A stretch of DNA of 64,000 nt from Fermentibacter sp964564435 (GTDB taxonomy: Bacteria; Fermentibacterota; Fermentibacteria; Fermentibacterales; Fermentibacteraceae), in contig CAZMAT010000002.1 of assembly GCA_964564435.1 (NCBI GenBank), positions 1 to 64,000 of the forward strand, given 5' to 3'. Of the stretch, positions 52,413 through 59,884 are shown in pieces. The notes under the pieces are model-generated. The model was not told where the DNA came from. It did no database searches and worked only from the letters and a program-made list of their open reading frames with translations. Each line of letters starts with the position of its first letter. The stretch's first letter is position 1. Both the position numbers and the translations under genes were made by a program.

Positions 52413-53664
52413 GCCGCGCCAGCCTCGGGAGCAGCTCGTCGAACGCGTGCTCGAAAGCCACGATGCCCTCCATAGCCCCGTATCCGTCCACCACGGGCAG
52501 GGCATGCAGCCTGAACTTCATGAACAGCTCGGCGACGCGGTCGAGGTCGTCGTCGGGCGAGAGGGAGGTCAGCCTGCGGTTCATCAGGCCCGCCACCGGG
52601 GTCTCGGGCGGTGACGAGAGAAGGGTCCGCAGGGACAGGACGCCCGAGAGCCTTCCCGATTCCGGCTCGAGGCAGTACATGTAGCCTATGAACTGCACCC
52701 CGGAAGCGTTGCCGGCTATTATCCCCAGGGCGTCTCCGACGGTCGCTCCCACCGGGCAGGAGAGGTATTCTACCGTCATCAGCGAGGCCGCCGTGTCGTC
52801 CTCGGCCTGTGAGAGCCTCTCGATGAGGGCCCTGTCGGTGTCCTCCATCTCGGCCATGATGTCCTGCTGGGTGTGCTCGGGAAGCATTCCCACTATGTCC
52901 ACCGCCGCCGCCGGCTCCATCTCCTCGAGGATGTCGGCCGCGGTGGCCGAGTCGAGATCGCAGATGATGGCGGCCTGCACGGCTTCCTCCGCCTCCTCCA
53001 GCACGTCGGCCACCTGCGGGGTGTCGAAGGAGCGCACCATGGCGAGCCTCTCGCCAGGATCGAGCTCCTCGATGATGTCCGCCAGTTCTCCGGGATGGAG
53101 CTGCCTGAGCTGCTCCTGCCTGAGCGTCAGCTTCACCGGCTCGTTGCCCGCCGCGGGGAGAGGCTGGACGAACCGCCACGAGACAAGCTCGTCCTTGCCC
53201 TTCCAGCCGAGGGCGGTGACGGCCTTCGAGAGCCCGCCGACCATCCCGAGGCGCCTGGCGAGCCCGGTGAGACCTATGTCGACATGCACCAGGAACATCC
53301 GGCCTGAGTGCGCGAGGAGATGGATGTCGTTGACGCGGACCACCTTGGCGCCTTTGACGTCCACCACCTGCTTGTCCAGCAGCACCCTGCGGAGATGCTG
53401 CCAGCCGGGGTCGGAGGGAGGTTCGGCGTCCGAGGCTCCGCCCTCCATGATCCCTCCCGAGAGCAGCGCCCCGCAGAGCCGCGCATCCATGGGGATGGTC
53501 CTCCTGCCGCGGCGGGTCGAGAAGATCGCGGCCTCTATCTCCGGGAACTTCTCGGAGAAGGAGACCACCAGGTCCACCAGCCTGCCGGAGAAGGATCCGT
53601 CAGAGGACCTGACCCTCCTCCCGAGGAGATCTGAAAGGTAGAGGAACACGCTGCCTTCAGGCAT
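52402..53664 (-). CDS. PRC-barrel / MgtE_N / CBS regulatory protein
   Basis: A 420-residue soluble protein. Residues about 1-130 contain PRC-barrel-like strands (VFLYLSDLLGRRVRSSDGSF, VVRVNDIHLLAHS); about 160-290 the MgtE N-terminal helical repeats (LHPGELADIIEELDPGERLAMV, LPEHTQQDIMAEMEDTDRAL); about 300-415 a CBS pair (FIGYMYCLEPESGRLSGVLSL, MNRRLTSLSPDDDLDRVAEL). It has no membrane domain, so unlike MgtE it is not itself a channel. Overlap with the Nramp gene suggests it senses Mg or another cation and controls that transporter. Confidence 0.85.
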   Translation of the reverse strand: MPEGSVFLYLSDLLGRRVRSSDGSFSGRLVDLVVSFSEKFPEIEAAIFSTRRGRRTIPMDARLCGALLSGGIMEGGASDAEPPSDPGWQHLRRVLLDKQVVDVKGAKVVRVNDIHLLAHSGRMFLVHVDIGLTGLARRLGMVGGLSKAVTALGWKGKDELVSWRFVQPLPAAGNEPVKLTLRQEQLRQLHPGELADIIEELDPGERLAMVRSFDTPQVADVLEEAEEAVQAAIICDLDSATAADILEEMEPAAAVDIVGMLPEHTQQDIMAEMEDTDRALIERLSQAEDDTAASLMTVEYLSCPVGATVGDALGIIAGNASGVQFIGYMYCLEPESGRLSGVLSLRTLLSSPPETPVAGLMNRRLTSLSPDDDLDRVAELFMKFRLHALPVVDGYGAMEGIVAFEHAFDELLPRLARLAG

Positions 53665-53688
53665 GCCCCACCTCCTCCGTACGCTGTC

Positions 53689-54105
53689 TCATTCCCCGAT
53701 TATCTTCACGAGCACGCGCTTCCTGCGCCTGCCGTCGAACTCTCCGTAGAAGACCCGCTCCCAGGGTCCCAGGTCCAGGGCGCCTCCGGTGATCGCGAGA
53801 ACCGCCTCCCGGCCCATGATCTGCCTCTTGAGGTGCGCGTCCGCATTGTCCTCGCCCCTGTTGTGCCGGTATGACGACACGGGCTCGTGCGGGGCGAGCG
53901 TTTCGAGCCAGTCGTCGAAATCCCTGTGGAGGCCCGGCTCGGCATCGTTCACGAACACGCTGGCGGTTATGTGCATCGCGTTGACCAGGCAGAGCCCCTC
54001 CGACACCCCGCTCTCGGCGACAGCCTGCTCCACCTGGTCGGTGAAGTCGACGAAGCCGCGCCTGGCGGGTATCTCGAACCAGAGCTCCCTCCTAAGTGAT
54101 TTCAT
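53689..54105 (-). CDS. YjbQ (UPF0047) family protein
   Basis: A 138-residue protein with the conserved YjbQ pattern: LVNAMHITASVFVNDAEPGL, YRHNRGEDNADAHLKRQIMG and LGPWERVFYGEFDGRRRKRV. Family members have weak thiamine-phosphate synthase activity; their physiological role is unsettled. Its ATG overlaps the end of the DUF503 gene by four bases (ATGA) and the MgtE_N/CBS gene follows 24 bases downstream, so all are cotranscribed. Confidence 0.92.
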   Translation of the reverse strand: MKSLRRELWFEIPARRGFVDFTDQVEQAVAESGVSEGLCLVNAMHITASVFVNDAEPGLHRDFDDWLETLAPHEPVSSYRHNRGEDNADAHLKRQIMGREAVLAITGGALDLGPWERVFYGEFDGRRRKRVLVKIIGE

Positions 54106-54431
54106 GCTTCATCCTCCGGGGATGGTTCGAGCAGGCATGTCCCGGTCTCGATCGAGGCGACCTCCACGCAACCCTCCAGCATAATGGATTCGGCCCTCGA
54201 GAGCAGCGATCCGACCGCGCCGGGAGTGCCTGAGGTGCAGGAGGCCGCGAGCCAGGCCCTGCCCGGCATGTCGGGAGGGCCGGTCTGTGCCACGGAGAAC
54301 CCGAGCCCCCGCAGCCTGTCACGGATGGAGACCAGGTCGCCCCTTCGCTCCTTCAGCGTGTGCGCGCCCGGGAACCTGAGGTCGGCGAGCAGGATTCCGG
54401 TCCAGGCCTTCGGCCCGGGGGTGTCGCGCAT
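54102..54431 (-). CDS. DUF503 (YlxP-like) protein
   Basis: A 109-residue protein of the DUF503 family: GILLADLRFPGAHTLKERRGDLVSIRDRLRGLGF, split as the usual beta strand, SLK/LKERR helix and second strand, then VAQTGPPDMPGRAWLAAS. ATG 54431 has GGGAGG seven bases upstream. DUF503 proteins are often encoded near rbfA/truB; here it lies between glgB and yjbQ. Molecular function is unknown. Confidence 0.85.
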   Translation of the reverse strand: MRDTPGPKAWTGILLADLRFPGAHTLKERRGDLVSIRDRLRGLGFSVAQTGPPDMPGRAWLAASCTSGTPGAVGSLLSRAESIMLEGCVEVASIETGTCLLEPSPEDEA

Positions 54432-54450
54432 CTGTGGGCCTCCCGCGGGC

Positions 54451-56670
54451 TCATGGCCGGCCCCGCGGACCGGCTGGGGAGAGGAAGATCGCGGACAGGG
54501 GCGGGAGAGTGAGCACGAGCGAGCATGGCATGCCGTGCACCGGCACTGGTTCGGACTCCGTGCCGCCCAAGTTGCCGGTACCGGACCCGCCGTACTCGAA
54601 GGCGTCCGTATTGAGGAGCTCGGAGTACCCGCCCGGCGACGGGACGCCGATCCTGTATCCCCTCCTGGGCTCGGGGGTGAAGTTGAACACGCACGCGACA
54701 TGCCCGCCGGAGGAGTCCCTCCTGATGAAGGAGACGACAGTGCTGGCGGTGTCGCTGAAGTCTATCCATCCGAATCCGGACGGGTCGTGGTCGAGTTCGT
54801 GCAGCTCCGGCCTGCCTCGGAGGAGCCGGTTGAGATCGCGCACCAGGCTCAGGATACCCCTGTGCGGGGGATGATCGAGCAGTCCCCAGTCGACCTGGGC
54901 GTCATGGTTCCATTCCGTCCGCTGCCCGATCTCTCCGCCCATGAAGAGCAGCTTCTTCCCGGGGTGGGCCCACTGGTAGGCGAGCATCAGCCTGAGGTTG
55001 GCGAACCGCCTCCAGTCGTCGCCCGGCATCTTCCCCAGGAGGCTCGCCTTGCCGTGGACGACCTCGTCGTGCGAGAGCGGAAGCATGAAGTTCTCGCTGT
55101 AGGCATAGAGCTGCGAGAAAGTGAGATTTTCCACGTGGTGCTTCCTGAACACCGGATCCAGCGACATGAAGCCCAGCGTGTCGTGCATCCAGCCCATGTT
55201 CCACTTGAAGGAGAACCCGAGCCCGCCGGCCCACGGAGGGCTCGTGACACCCGGCCACGCCGTGCTCTCCTCCGCTATGGTGAACGCACCCGGGTGGAGG
55301 CTGTGGACCCTGTCGTTGAGCTCTCGAAGAAAGGCTGCGGCATCGAGGTTCTCGCGCCCTCCCTCCGGGTTGGGGATCCATTCCCCGCGCTTCCTCGAGT
55401 AGTCGAGGTAGAGCATCGACGCAACGGCATCCACTCTCAGGGCATCGACGTGGTAGCGGTCGAACCACGACAGGGCGGCCGACACCAGGAAACCCCTCAC
55501 CTCGTTCCGGCCGTAGTTGAAGATCAGTGTGCCCCAGTCGGGGTGCCTGCCCAGCCTGGGATCGGCGTGCTCGTAGAGGGCCGTTCCGTCGAAGGTGGCC
55601 AGCCCGTGGGAATCGGAGGGGAAGTGGGCCGGGGTCCAGTCGAGTATCACCCCGAGCCCGGCCGAGTGGGCCCTGTCCACCAGGAACGCGAAATCCTCAG
55701 GGGAGCCCATGCGGCTGGTGGGGGCGAAGTACCCCAGGGTCTGGTACCCCCACGATCCGTCGAAGGGGTGCTCCATCACCGGCAGGAGCTCGATGTGGGT
55801 GAAACCCGCCTCGGAGGCGTACGTGACCAGCGACTCCGCCAGCTCGCGATAGTTCAGGAACAGCCTGCCGTCGCCGGGCCTCCGCCACGAGGGCGCATGC
55901 ACCTCGTAGACGGACATCGCGGAACGGAAGCGTGACGCCCCCGCCCTGCGCTCCATCCAGGCCCCGTCGGTCCATTCGAATCCGGAGGCCGGGGTCACCA
56001 CGGAGGCTGTAGCCGGCCTGAGCTCGAACCTGGCACCGAAGGGATCCGCCTTCTCCCTGGTGATCCCGTCACGGCCCGTCACCGAGAACTTGTAGAGCTC
56101 CCCGGGAAGGACCCGGGGGACGAACAGCTCCCAGACCCCCGACGGTCCCCGCGAGCGCATCGGGTGACGCCTGCGGTCCCAGCCGTTGAAGTTGCCCGTG
56201 ACGCTCACCGTGGATGCATTCGGCGCCCATACGGAGAACAGGACGCCCTCGACGGGCCCCGCCCTCCAGGGCCTGGCGCCGAAGACGTCGTAGGCCCTCC
56301 AGTGCCGGCCCTCGTTGAAGAGATGCAGATCGAGGTCGCCGAGCTGGGGCAGGAAGCAGTAAGGGTCCTCCGTCGACCAGCACTGGCCATCCAGGGTCTC
56401 GAAGGAGAGAACGTAGGCGAAGGGCGTGGCCGGCTTCCCCGAAGACCAGACGAAGAGGCCGTCGGGATGGACCCTGGTCATGGGCATCCTGTCGGCGCCC
56501 GCCGGGGTCACGAAGGCCGCCGATGCCGCGGGGCAGAACGTGCGGATCTCCACCGGGCCGCCTCCCGGCCCGCCCAGGGGATGCATGCCCAGGAGCGCGA
56601 ACGGGTCGGCCAGTCCGCCTCGGACTATCGCCCCGATCTCGGTGTCGGTGAGTGCCGTGGCCCCGGACAT
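54451..56670 (-). CDS. glgB: 1,4-alpha-glucan branching enzyme
   Basis: A 739-residue GH13 enzyme that makes alpha-1,6 branches in glycogen. N1 and CBM48 beta domains (GVLFSVWAPNASTVSVTGNF) precede the catalytic barrel. The catalytic residues are visible: nucleophile Asp in VDALRVDAVASML, Glu in FTIAEESTAWPGV and the transition-state Asp in LPLSHDEVVHGK. ELLPVMEHPFDGSWGYQ is typical of GlgB. ATG 56670 has GGAGG upstream; an upstream in-frame extension has no ribosome site. A TATACT box (56712-56717) on this strand may be its -10 but lacks a clear -35. Confidence 0.95.
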   Translation of the reverse strand: MSGATALTDTEIGAIVRGGLADPFALLGMHPLGGPGGGPVEIRTFCPAASAAFVTPAGADRMPMTRVHPDGLFVWSSGKPATPFAYVLSFETLDGQCWSTEDPYCFLPQLGDLDLHLFNEGRHWRAYDVFGARPWRAGPVEGVLFSVWAPNASTVSVTGNFNGWDRRRHPMRSRGPSGVWELFVPRVLPGELYKFSVTGRDGITREKADPFGARFELRPATASVVTPASGFEWTDGAWMERRAGASRFRSAMSVYEVHAPSWRRPGDGRLFLNYRELAESLVTYASEAGFTHIELLPVMEHPFDGSWGYQTLGYFAPTSRMGSPEDFAFLVDRAHSAGLGVILDWTPAHFPSDSHGLATFDGTALYEHADPRLGRHPDWGTLIFNYGRNEVRGFLVSAALSWFDRYHVDALRVDAVASMLYLDYSRKRGEWIPNPEGGRENLDAAAFLRELNDRVHSLHPGAFTIAEESTAWPGVTSPPWAGGLGFSFKWNMGWMHDTLGFMSLDPVFRKHHVENLTFSQLYAYSENFMLPLSHDEVVHGKASLLGKMPGDDWRRFANLRLMLAYQWAHPGKKLLFMGGEIGQRTEWNHDAQVDWGLLDHPPHRGILSLVRDLNRLLRGRPELHELDHDPSGFGWIDFSDTASTVVSFIRRDSSGGHVACVFNFTPEPRRGYRIGVPSPGGYSELLNTDAFEYGGSGTGNLGGTESEPVPVHGMPCSLVLTLPPLSAIFLSPAGPRGRP

Positions 56671-56840
56671 CGCGCCTCCAGCCCCTGCGGGAATGACTCG
56701 GGTTGCGCCAGAGTATAAGGCGGGCAGGGGTCTTCCGGCACTCCGCAGTTCTTGACAAGCCACCCGTACGGGGGAGATTACACTGAGCCGTGCGCCGGGC
56801 CCTGTTCCGGCGAGGCCGGTGAAGTGATTGGAGGCAGCGC

Positions 56841-57314
56841 ATGCTCTACAAGGTCCCGGATACCTTCGACCCCGCAGACGGCGCGTTGAGCCTGGCGATG
56901 TTCCTGGGCTCCTGCGCCGTTCTCCTGCTCCCCAGGATATTCCTGCTGGCCACTCTCCAGAAGGCCCTCGGGAGATGCCCGTACGACAGGCGGTCGCTCA
57001 GCCCCGGGCTGGTATGGCTGAGCCTGGTACCCGTGTTCTCCCTGGTGTGGGACTTCGTCGTGGTGGGAGCCGCGAGCACCAGCGTCGGGAACGAGCTCAG
57101 GAGGCGCGGCATCCCGCCCGAGGCGGCGGACACGGGCATCGCCTTCGGCCTGGTCTCCTGCCTGCTCGCCCTCTTCCTATGGATCCCGTTCGTCAACTTC
57201 CTGGTGGGCATCGGCTTCCTGATCTGCTTCATCATCTACTGGGTCAGGATCGCCCGCGCGTCGAACCTGCTGGCCTCGACTCCCGTACCTGCCGCACCTG
57301 ACGCGGCGCGATGA
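56841..57314 (+). CDS. Four-helix membrane protein, paralogue of the next gene
   Basis: A 157-residue integral membrane protein with about four helices. It contains LLATLQKALGRCP, then LSPGLVWLSLVPVFSLVWDF and AFGLVSCLLALFLWIPFVNF, a pattern shared with its neighbour (57346). ATG 56841 has GGAGG upstream. A perfect TTGACA lies at 56752-56757 but a matched -10 at normal spacing is missing. Function unknown. Confidence 0.75.
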   Translation: MLYKVPDTFDPADGALSLAMFLGSCAVLLLPRIFLLATLQKALGRCPYDRRSLSPGLVWLSLVPVFSLVWDFVVVGAASTSVGNELRRRGIPPEAADTGIAFGLVSCLLALFLWIPFVNFLVGIGFLICFIIYWVRIARASNLLASTPVPAAPDAAR

Positions 57315-57345
57315 TGCCCTGGGAAGTCGAACACGCCGAAGGGGG

Positions 57346-57858
57346 ATGCCGGTGATCATCTACGATTATGGTGGCTACAACGGTTACGACGACACGAGCC
57401 TGTTCGCAGGCATCGCTGCAATAGGGGTCTTCGTCGTCGCACTGATCGGCCTCGTCGTCCTAGAGATACTCTTCCTGCTCTCCATGCAGAAGGCCCTGAA
57501 CAGGTGCTCTCCGTCTAGCCGGACCATGGAGCCGGGCATGGTCTGGCTGCAGCTCATCCCCGTATTCGGGATGGTGTGGAGCTTCTTCGTGGTTCTCAAG
57601 ACGAGCGAATCGCTGGATGCGGAGATTCGGGCCCGGAACATTACGGGTCAGGAGAGGAATCCGGGCAGGGGAGTGGGCCTCGCGAGCTGCATACTCTCGG
57701 CCTGGGTCTCCCTGGTCGGCTGGATACCGTACATCGGCCTCTTCCTGTCGTTCCTACCCGGGATCGCCGGCGTGGTCTGCTGGATCATCTACTGGGTCAG
57801 GATCTCTGGGATCACACGTATTCTGGATCCGTTGCCCGCTCCAGCCGGGGCGGAATGA
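57346..57858 (+). CDS. Four-helix membrane protein, paralogue of the preceding gene
   Basis: A 170-residue membrane protein sharing LFLLSMQKALNRCSP, MEPGMVWLQLIPVFGMVWSFF and VSLVGWIPYIGLFLS with the preceding protein, so the two arose by tandem duplication. The N-terminus is Tyr/Gly/Asp-rich (IYDYGGYNGYDD). GTG or ATG starts are close; ATG 57346 has GGGGG upstream. Similar proteins with a Q-x-x-L-x-x-x-x-P-x-x-R-x-M-x-P-G-x-V-W pattern occur widely, without known function. Confidence 0.78.
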   Translation: MPVIIYDYGGYNGYDDTSLFAGIAAIGVFVVALIGLVVLEILFLLSMQKALNRCSPSSRTMEPGMVWLQLIPVFGMVWSFFVVLKTSESLDAEIRARNITGQERNPGRGVGLASCILSAWVSLVGWIPYIGLFLSFLPGIAGVVCWIIYWVRISGITRILDPLPAPAGAE

Positions 57859-57892
57859 ACGATAACCGACTGCAGGGGATGGAGGATCGTCC

Positions 57893-58402
57893 ATGGCTGG
57901 GGATGAGCACGGCGTGAGTGATGAGGCTCCGAGGCGCAACACTCTCGGTATCCTCTCGGTCTGCTTCTGCTGGCTGCCTCTGGTCGGCCTGGTGCTCGGG
58001 ATCATCTCCCTCGCCGTCAGGGAGAGGAGCCCCGTCCTGGGCGTATCCGGCATCATCCTCTCGATCCTGGCGCCTCTGTTCGCCTTCACGGTGCTCGGGG
58101 TGGGCTGCGCCTCCTGCGCAGTCAGGGGAGCGGGCGAGGCGGGGGAGTTCCTGGAGGAGGCGACCTGCCAGGCCCACATGAGGGCCGTGGCTGATGCAGA
58201 GGCCGTCTATTTCGACAAGAACGGCGGGTACGGCACCATGGAGGAACTCTTCTCGACGGGCCTGCTCGATGACGTCGCGGATCCATCCTGCCCGACCTGC
58301 GGGGCGGATGTGGTATTGAGCATAGATGCAGACGGATTCACCGTCGCCTGCCCGTGCGGCGAGCACGGCTCGGTGGTCGACGGCATGGCCGACTGGATCT
58401 GA
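57893..58402 (+). CDS. DUF4190-like membrane protein with C-terminal periplasmic domain
   Basis: A 169-residue protein. Residues about 15-80 hold two membrane helices with the G-I-L/L-S-V pattern of DUF4190 proteins (NTLGILSVCFCWLPLVGLV, LGVSGIILSILAPLF). The remainder resembles the extracytoplasmic part of type II secretion-like pseudopilins (ATCQAHMRAVADAEAVYFDKNG), ending with four Cys (CPTC, CPC) that may bind a metal. It lies 34 bases after the membrane pair and ends at a hairpin terminator. Confidence 0.72.
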   Translation: MAGDEHGVSDEAPRRNTLGILSVCFCWLPLVGLVLGIISLAVRERSPVLGVSGIILSILAPLFAFTVLGVGCASCAVRGAGEAGEFLEEATCQAHMRAVADAEAVYFDKNGGYGTMEELFSTGLLDDVADPSCPTCGADVVLSIDADGFTVACPCGEHGSVVDGMADWI

Positions 58403-58417
58403 GAGCCGCGGAATAGA

Positions 58418-58445
58418 GAGGGGCGGGGTCTCGGCCCCGCCCCTC
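58418..58445. terminator. Bidirectional hairpin terminator
   Basis: A perfect 11-bp GC stem (58418-58428 with 58435-58445) and six-base loop lies between convergent genes ending at 58402 (+) and 58463 (-). On the minus strand the stem is followed by TCTATT, on the plus strand by GTCGTG, so it best serves the minus-strand gene. Confidence 0.75.
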
Positions 58446-58462
58446 GTCGTGCCGGAAGGCGT

Positions 58463-58807
58463 CTACGCCTGGGGAGCCGCGCCCTGATCGGGCTTCAGGA
58501 GGTTGAGCTTGAAGCCGAACTGGCCGATGACCGGCAGCGGGACGGCCTTGCCGCCGAAGCCGTTGAGGGCGCCCATGACGAGCAGCACGAGGCAGAACAC
58601 GCCCCAGATCCATCCGAGGATCGGGATGGCTATCAGGAGCATGCCGATGAGGAGAACGAGGGCCTGCTGGCAGTGGTACAGCGTGAACCTGTTCTCCTTG
58701 CCCGTCAGATAGGCTATGAGCCAGCCTATCCAGGTCAGATAGGCGACTCCTGCCATCGCCTTGCCCTCGTCGATCTCCTGCTGCGTGAAAGTGTAGTTCG
58801 GATCCAT
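58463..58807 (-). CDS. DUF4870-like small membrane protein
   Basis: A 114-residue membrane protein with three hydrophobic segments: AYLTWIGWLIAYLTG, HCQQALVLLIGMLLIAIPIL and VFCLVLLVMGALNG. The placement of NRFTLYHCQQA between helices one and two matches DUF4870 proteins (there F-V-R-x-H-A-x-Q-A-L). ATG 58807 has AAAGGGG upstream. Function unknown; possibly related to the nearby membrane proteins. Confidence 0.8.
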   Translation of the reverse strand: MDPNYTFTQQEIDEGKAMAGVAYLTWIGWLIAYLTGKENRFTLYHCQQALVLLIGMLLIAIPILGWIWGVFCLVLLVMGALNGFGGKAVPLPVIGQFGFKLNLLKPDQGAAPQA

Positions 58808-58940
58808 CGTGCCCCTTTCAGGAACGAGCGTGGCAGCGCCACGCTTCCCATCTCGTGCGGCTCAGCCTGTGCCGGGCCGCCCTCCACGGAACGGGAACCA
58901 TCACTCGCGGACCGGGATATTGTCATGTATGGGCGGCGTG

Positions 58941-58968
58941 GTGTCAACTCCGCGGGCCGGTCTATATT
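58941..58968 (+). promoter_or_regulatory. Candidate promoter upstream of small membrane protein gene
   Basis: GTGTCA (58941-58946) and TATATT (58963-58968) are 16 bases apart, 62 bases before the start of the gene at 59030. The -10 is strong and the -35 weak. Confidence 0.4.
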
Positions 58969-59029
58969 CGGTCGAGCTGACCGTGCAGATGGTCTTTCCC
59001 CTGGAATGCAGCCACCCCGGGAGGGCGTG

Positions 59030-59461
59030 ATGACGATCGAGGATTCCAATCTGAAGCTCTTCTCCATCTTCCACTACGTGCTGGCGGGGTTCGTTTCGTT
59101 CTTCTCCCTGATCCCCCTGCTGTACCTGGGCATGGGCGTCATGTTCAGCCTCGCGCCGGCCCTGTTCGAATCCAAGGGGGTGGAGGATGCTCCGCCGGCG
59201 ATCCTCGGGTTCATCTTCGGCGGGATCGGTCTTGCAGGGACGCTCGTAGTCCTCTCCATGGCCGTGATGCTCTTCCTCGGAGCCCGGAACCTAGGCAGGG
59301 CGAGGCATCTGACGCTGTGCACCGTGGTCGCTGCGCTCTCGTGCTTCTTCATGCCGTTCGGGACGATCCTCGGGATCCTCACCCTGGTCGAGCTGAACAA
59401 GCGGGAAGTCAGGGCGCTCTTCGAGCCCGCGGCGGCCGCCGCGCCGGCTGTTCCGGCGTGA
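59030..59461 (+). CDS. Small polytopic membrane protein
   Basis: A 143-residue membrane protein with four hydrophobic segments (HYVLAGFVSFFSLIPLLYLG, GFIFGGIGLAGTLVVLSMAVM, LCTVVAALSCFFMPFGTILG). The pattern NLKLFSIFHYVLAG near the N-terminus is shared by many short bacterial membrane proteins of unknown function. ATG 59030 has GGGAGG upstream. The C-terminus is Ala/Pro-rich. It is divergent from the DUF4870-like gene. Confidence 0.75.
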   Translation: MTIEDSNLKLFSIFHYVLAGFVSFFSLIPLLYLGMGVMFSLAPALFESKGVEDAPPAILGFIFGGIGLAGTLVVLSMAVMLFLGARNLGRARHLTLCTVVAALSCFFMPFGTILGILTLVELNKREVRALFEPAAAAAPAVPA

Positions 59462-59478
59462 GGGGAACGCATTCCTCG

Positions 59479-59507
59479 TTGACAGCGGGCCGGGCCGGAG
59501 CTAGCTT
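59479..59507 (+). promoter_or_regulatory. Sigma-70-type promoter for PilZ gene
   Basis: TTGACA (59479-59484) and TAGCTT (59502-59507) are exactly 17 bases apart, 26 bases before the GTG start. Same TTGACA-17-TAnnnT form as two other promoters in this window. Confidence 0.5.
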
Positions 59508-59533
59508 CGATTCCGACTGCATGGAGGTCGGCG

Positions 59534-59884
59534 GTGCCCGAGACTGTGGAGACTGACAGGCGAAGCAGCCCGCGCGCGAGGGTCGACCTCGGCGTGAGCC
59601 TCAATGTCGAGAACATGCCGGCCCTCCCCGTCGCGGCGCTCAATCTCAGCGCCTCGGGGATCTACTGCACATCCCGCGACAGGTTGGGGGAGCTCACGAG
59701 GGTCGACCTCGTCCTGAGGCTCGACGACAGGTTCGTGATCCCTGCCAGGGCGGTGGTCATCCGCGAGGAGGAGCTGCCCGACGGCAGCTTCGGCCTGGGG
59801 ATGTTCTTTACGAGCATACAGGACGAGCACAGGGCGCTGATAGCCGAGCTCGTCTCGGGCAACCGCACGGGGGAGAGGTCATGA
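59534..59884 (+). CDS. PilZ-domain protein (cyclic-di-GMP receptor)
   Basis: A 116-residue single-domain PilZ protein. The RxxxR-type motif is in RRSSPRARVDL at residues 9-19 and the [D/N]xSxxG motif in NLSASGIYC, so cyclic-di-GMP binding is likely. GTG 59534 follows GGAGG. Its stop overlaps the next ATG (ATGA). It complements the two GGDEF proteins of this window but is not next to them. Confidence 0.88.
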   Translation: MPETVETDRRSSPRARVDLGVSLNVENMPALPVAALNLSASGIYCTSRDRLGELTRVDLVLRLDDRFVIPARAVVIREEELPDGSFGLGMFFTSIQDEHRALIAELVSGNRTGERS

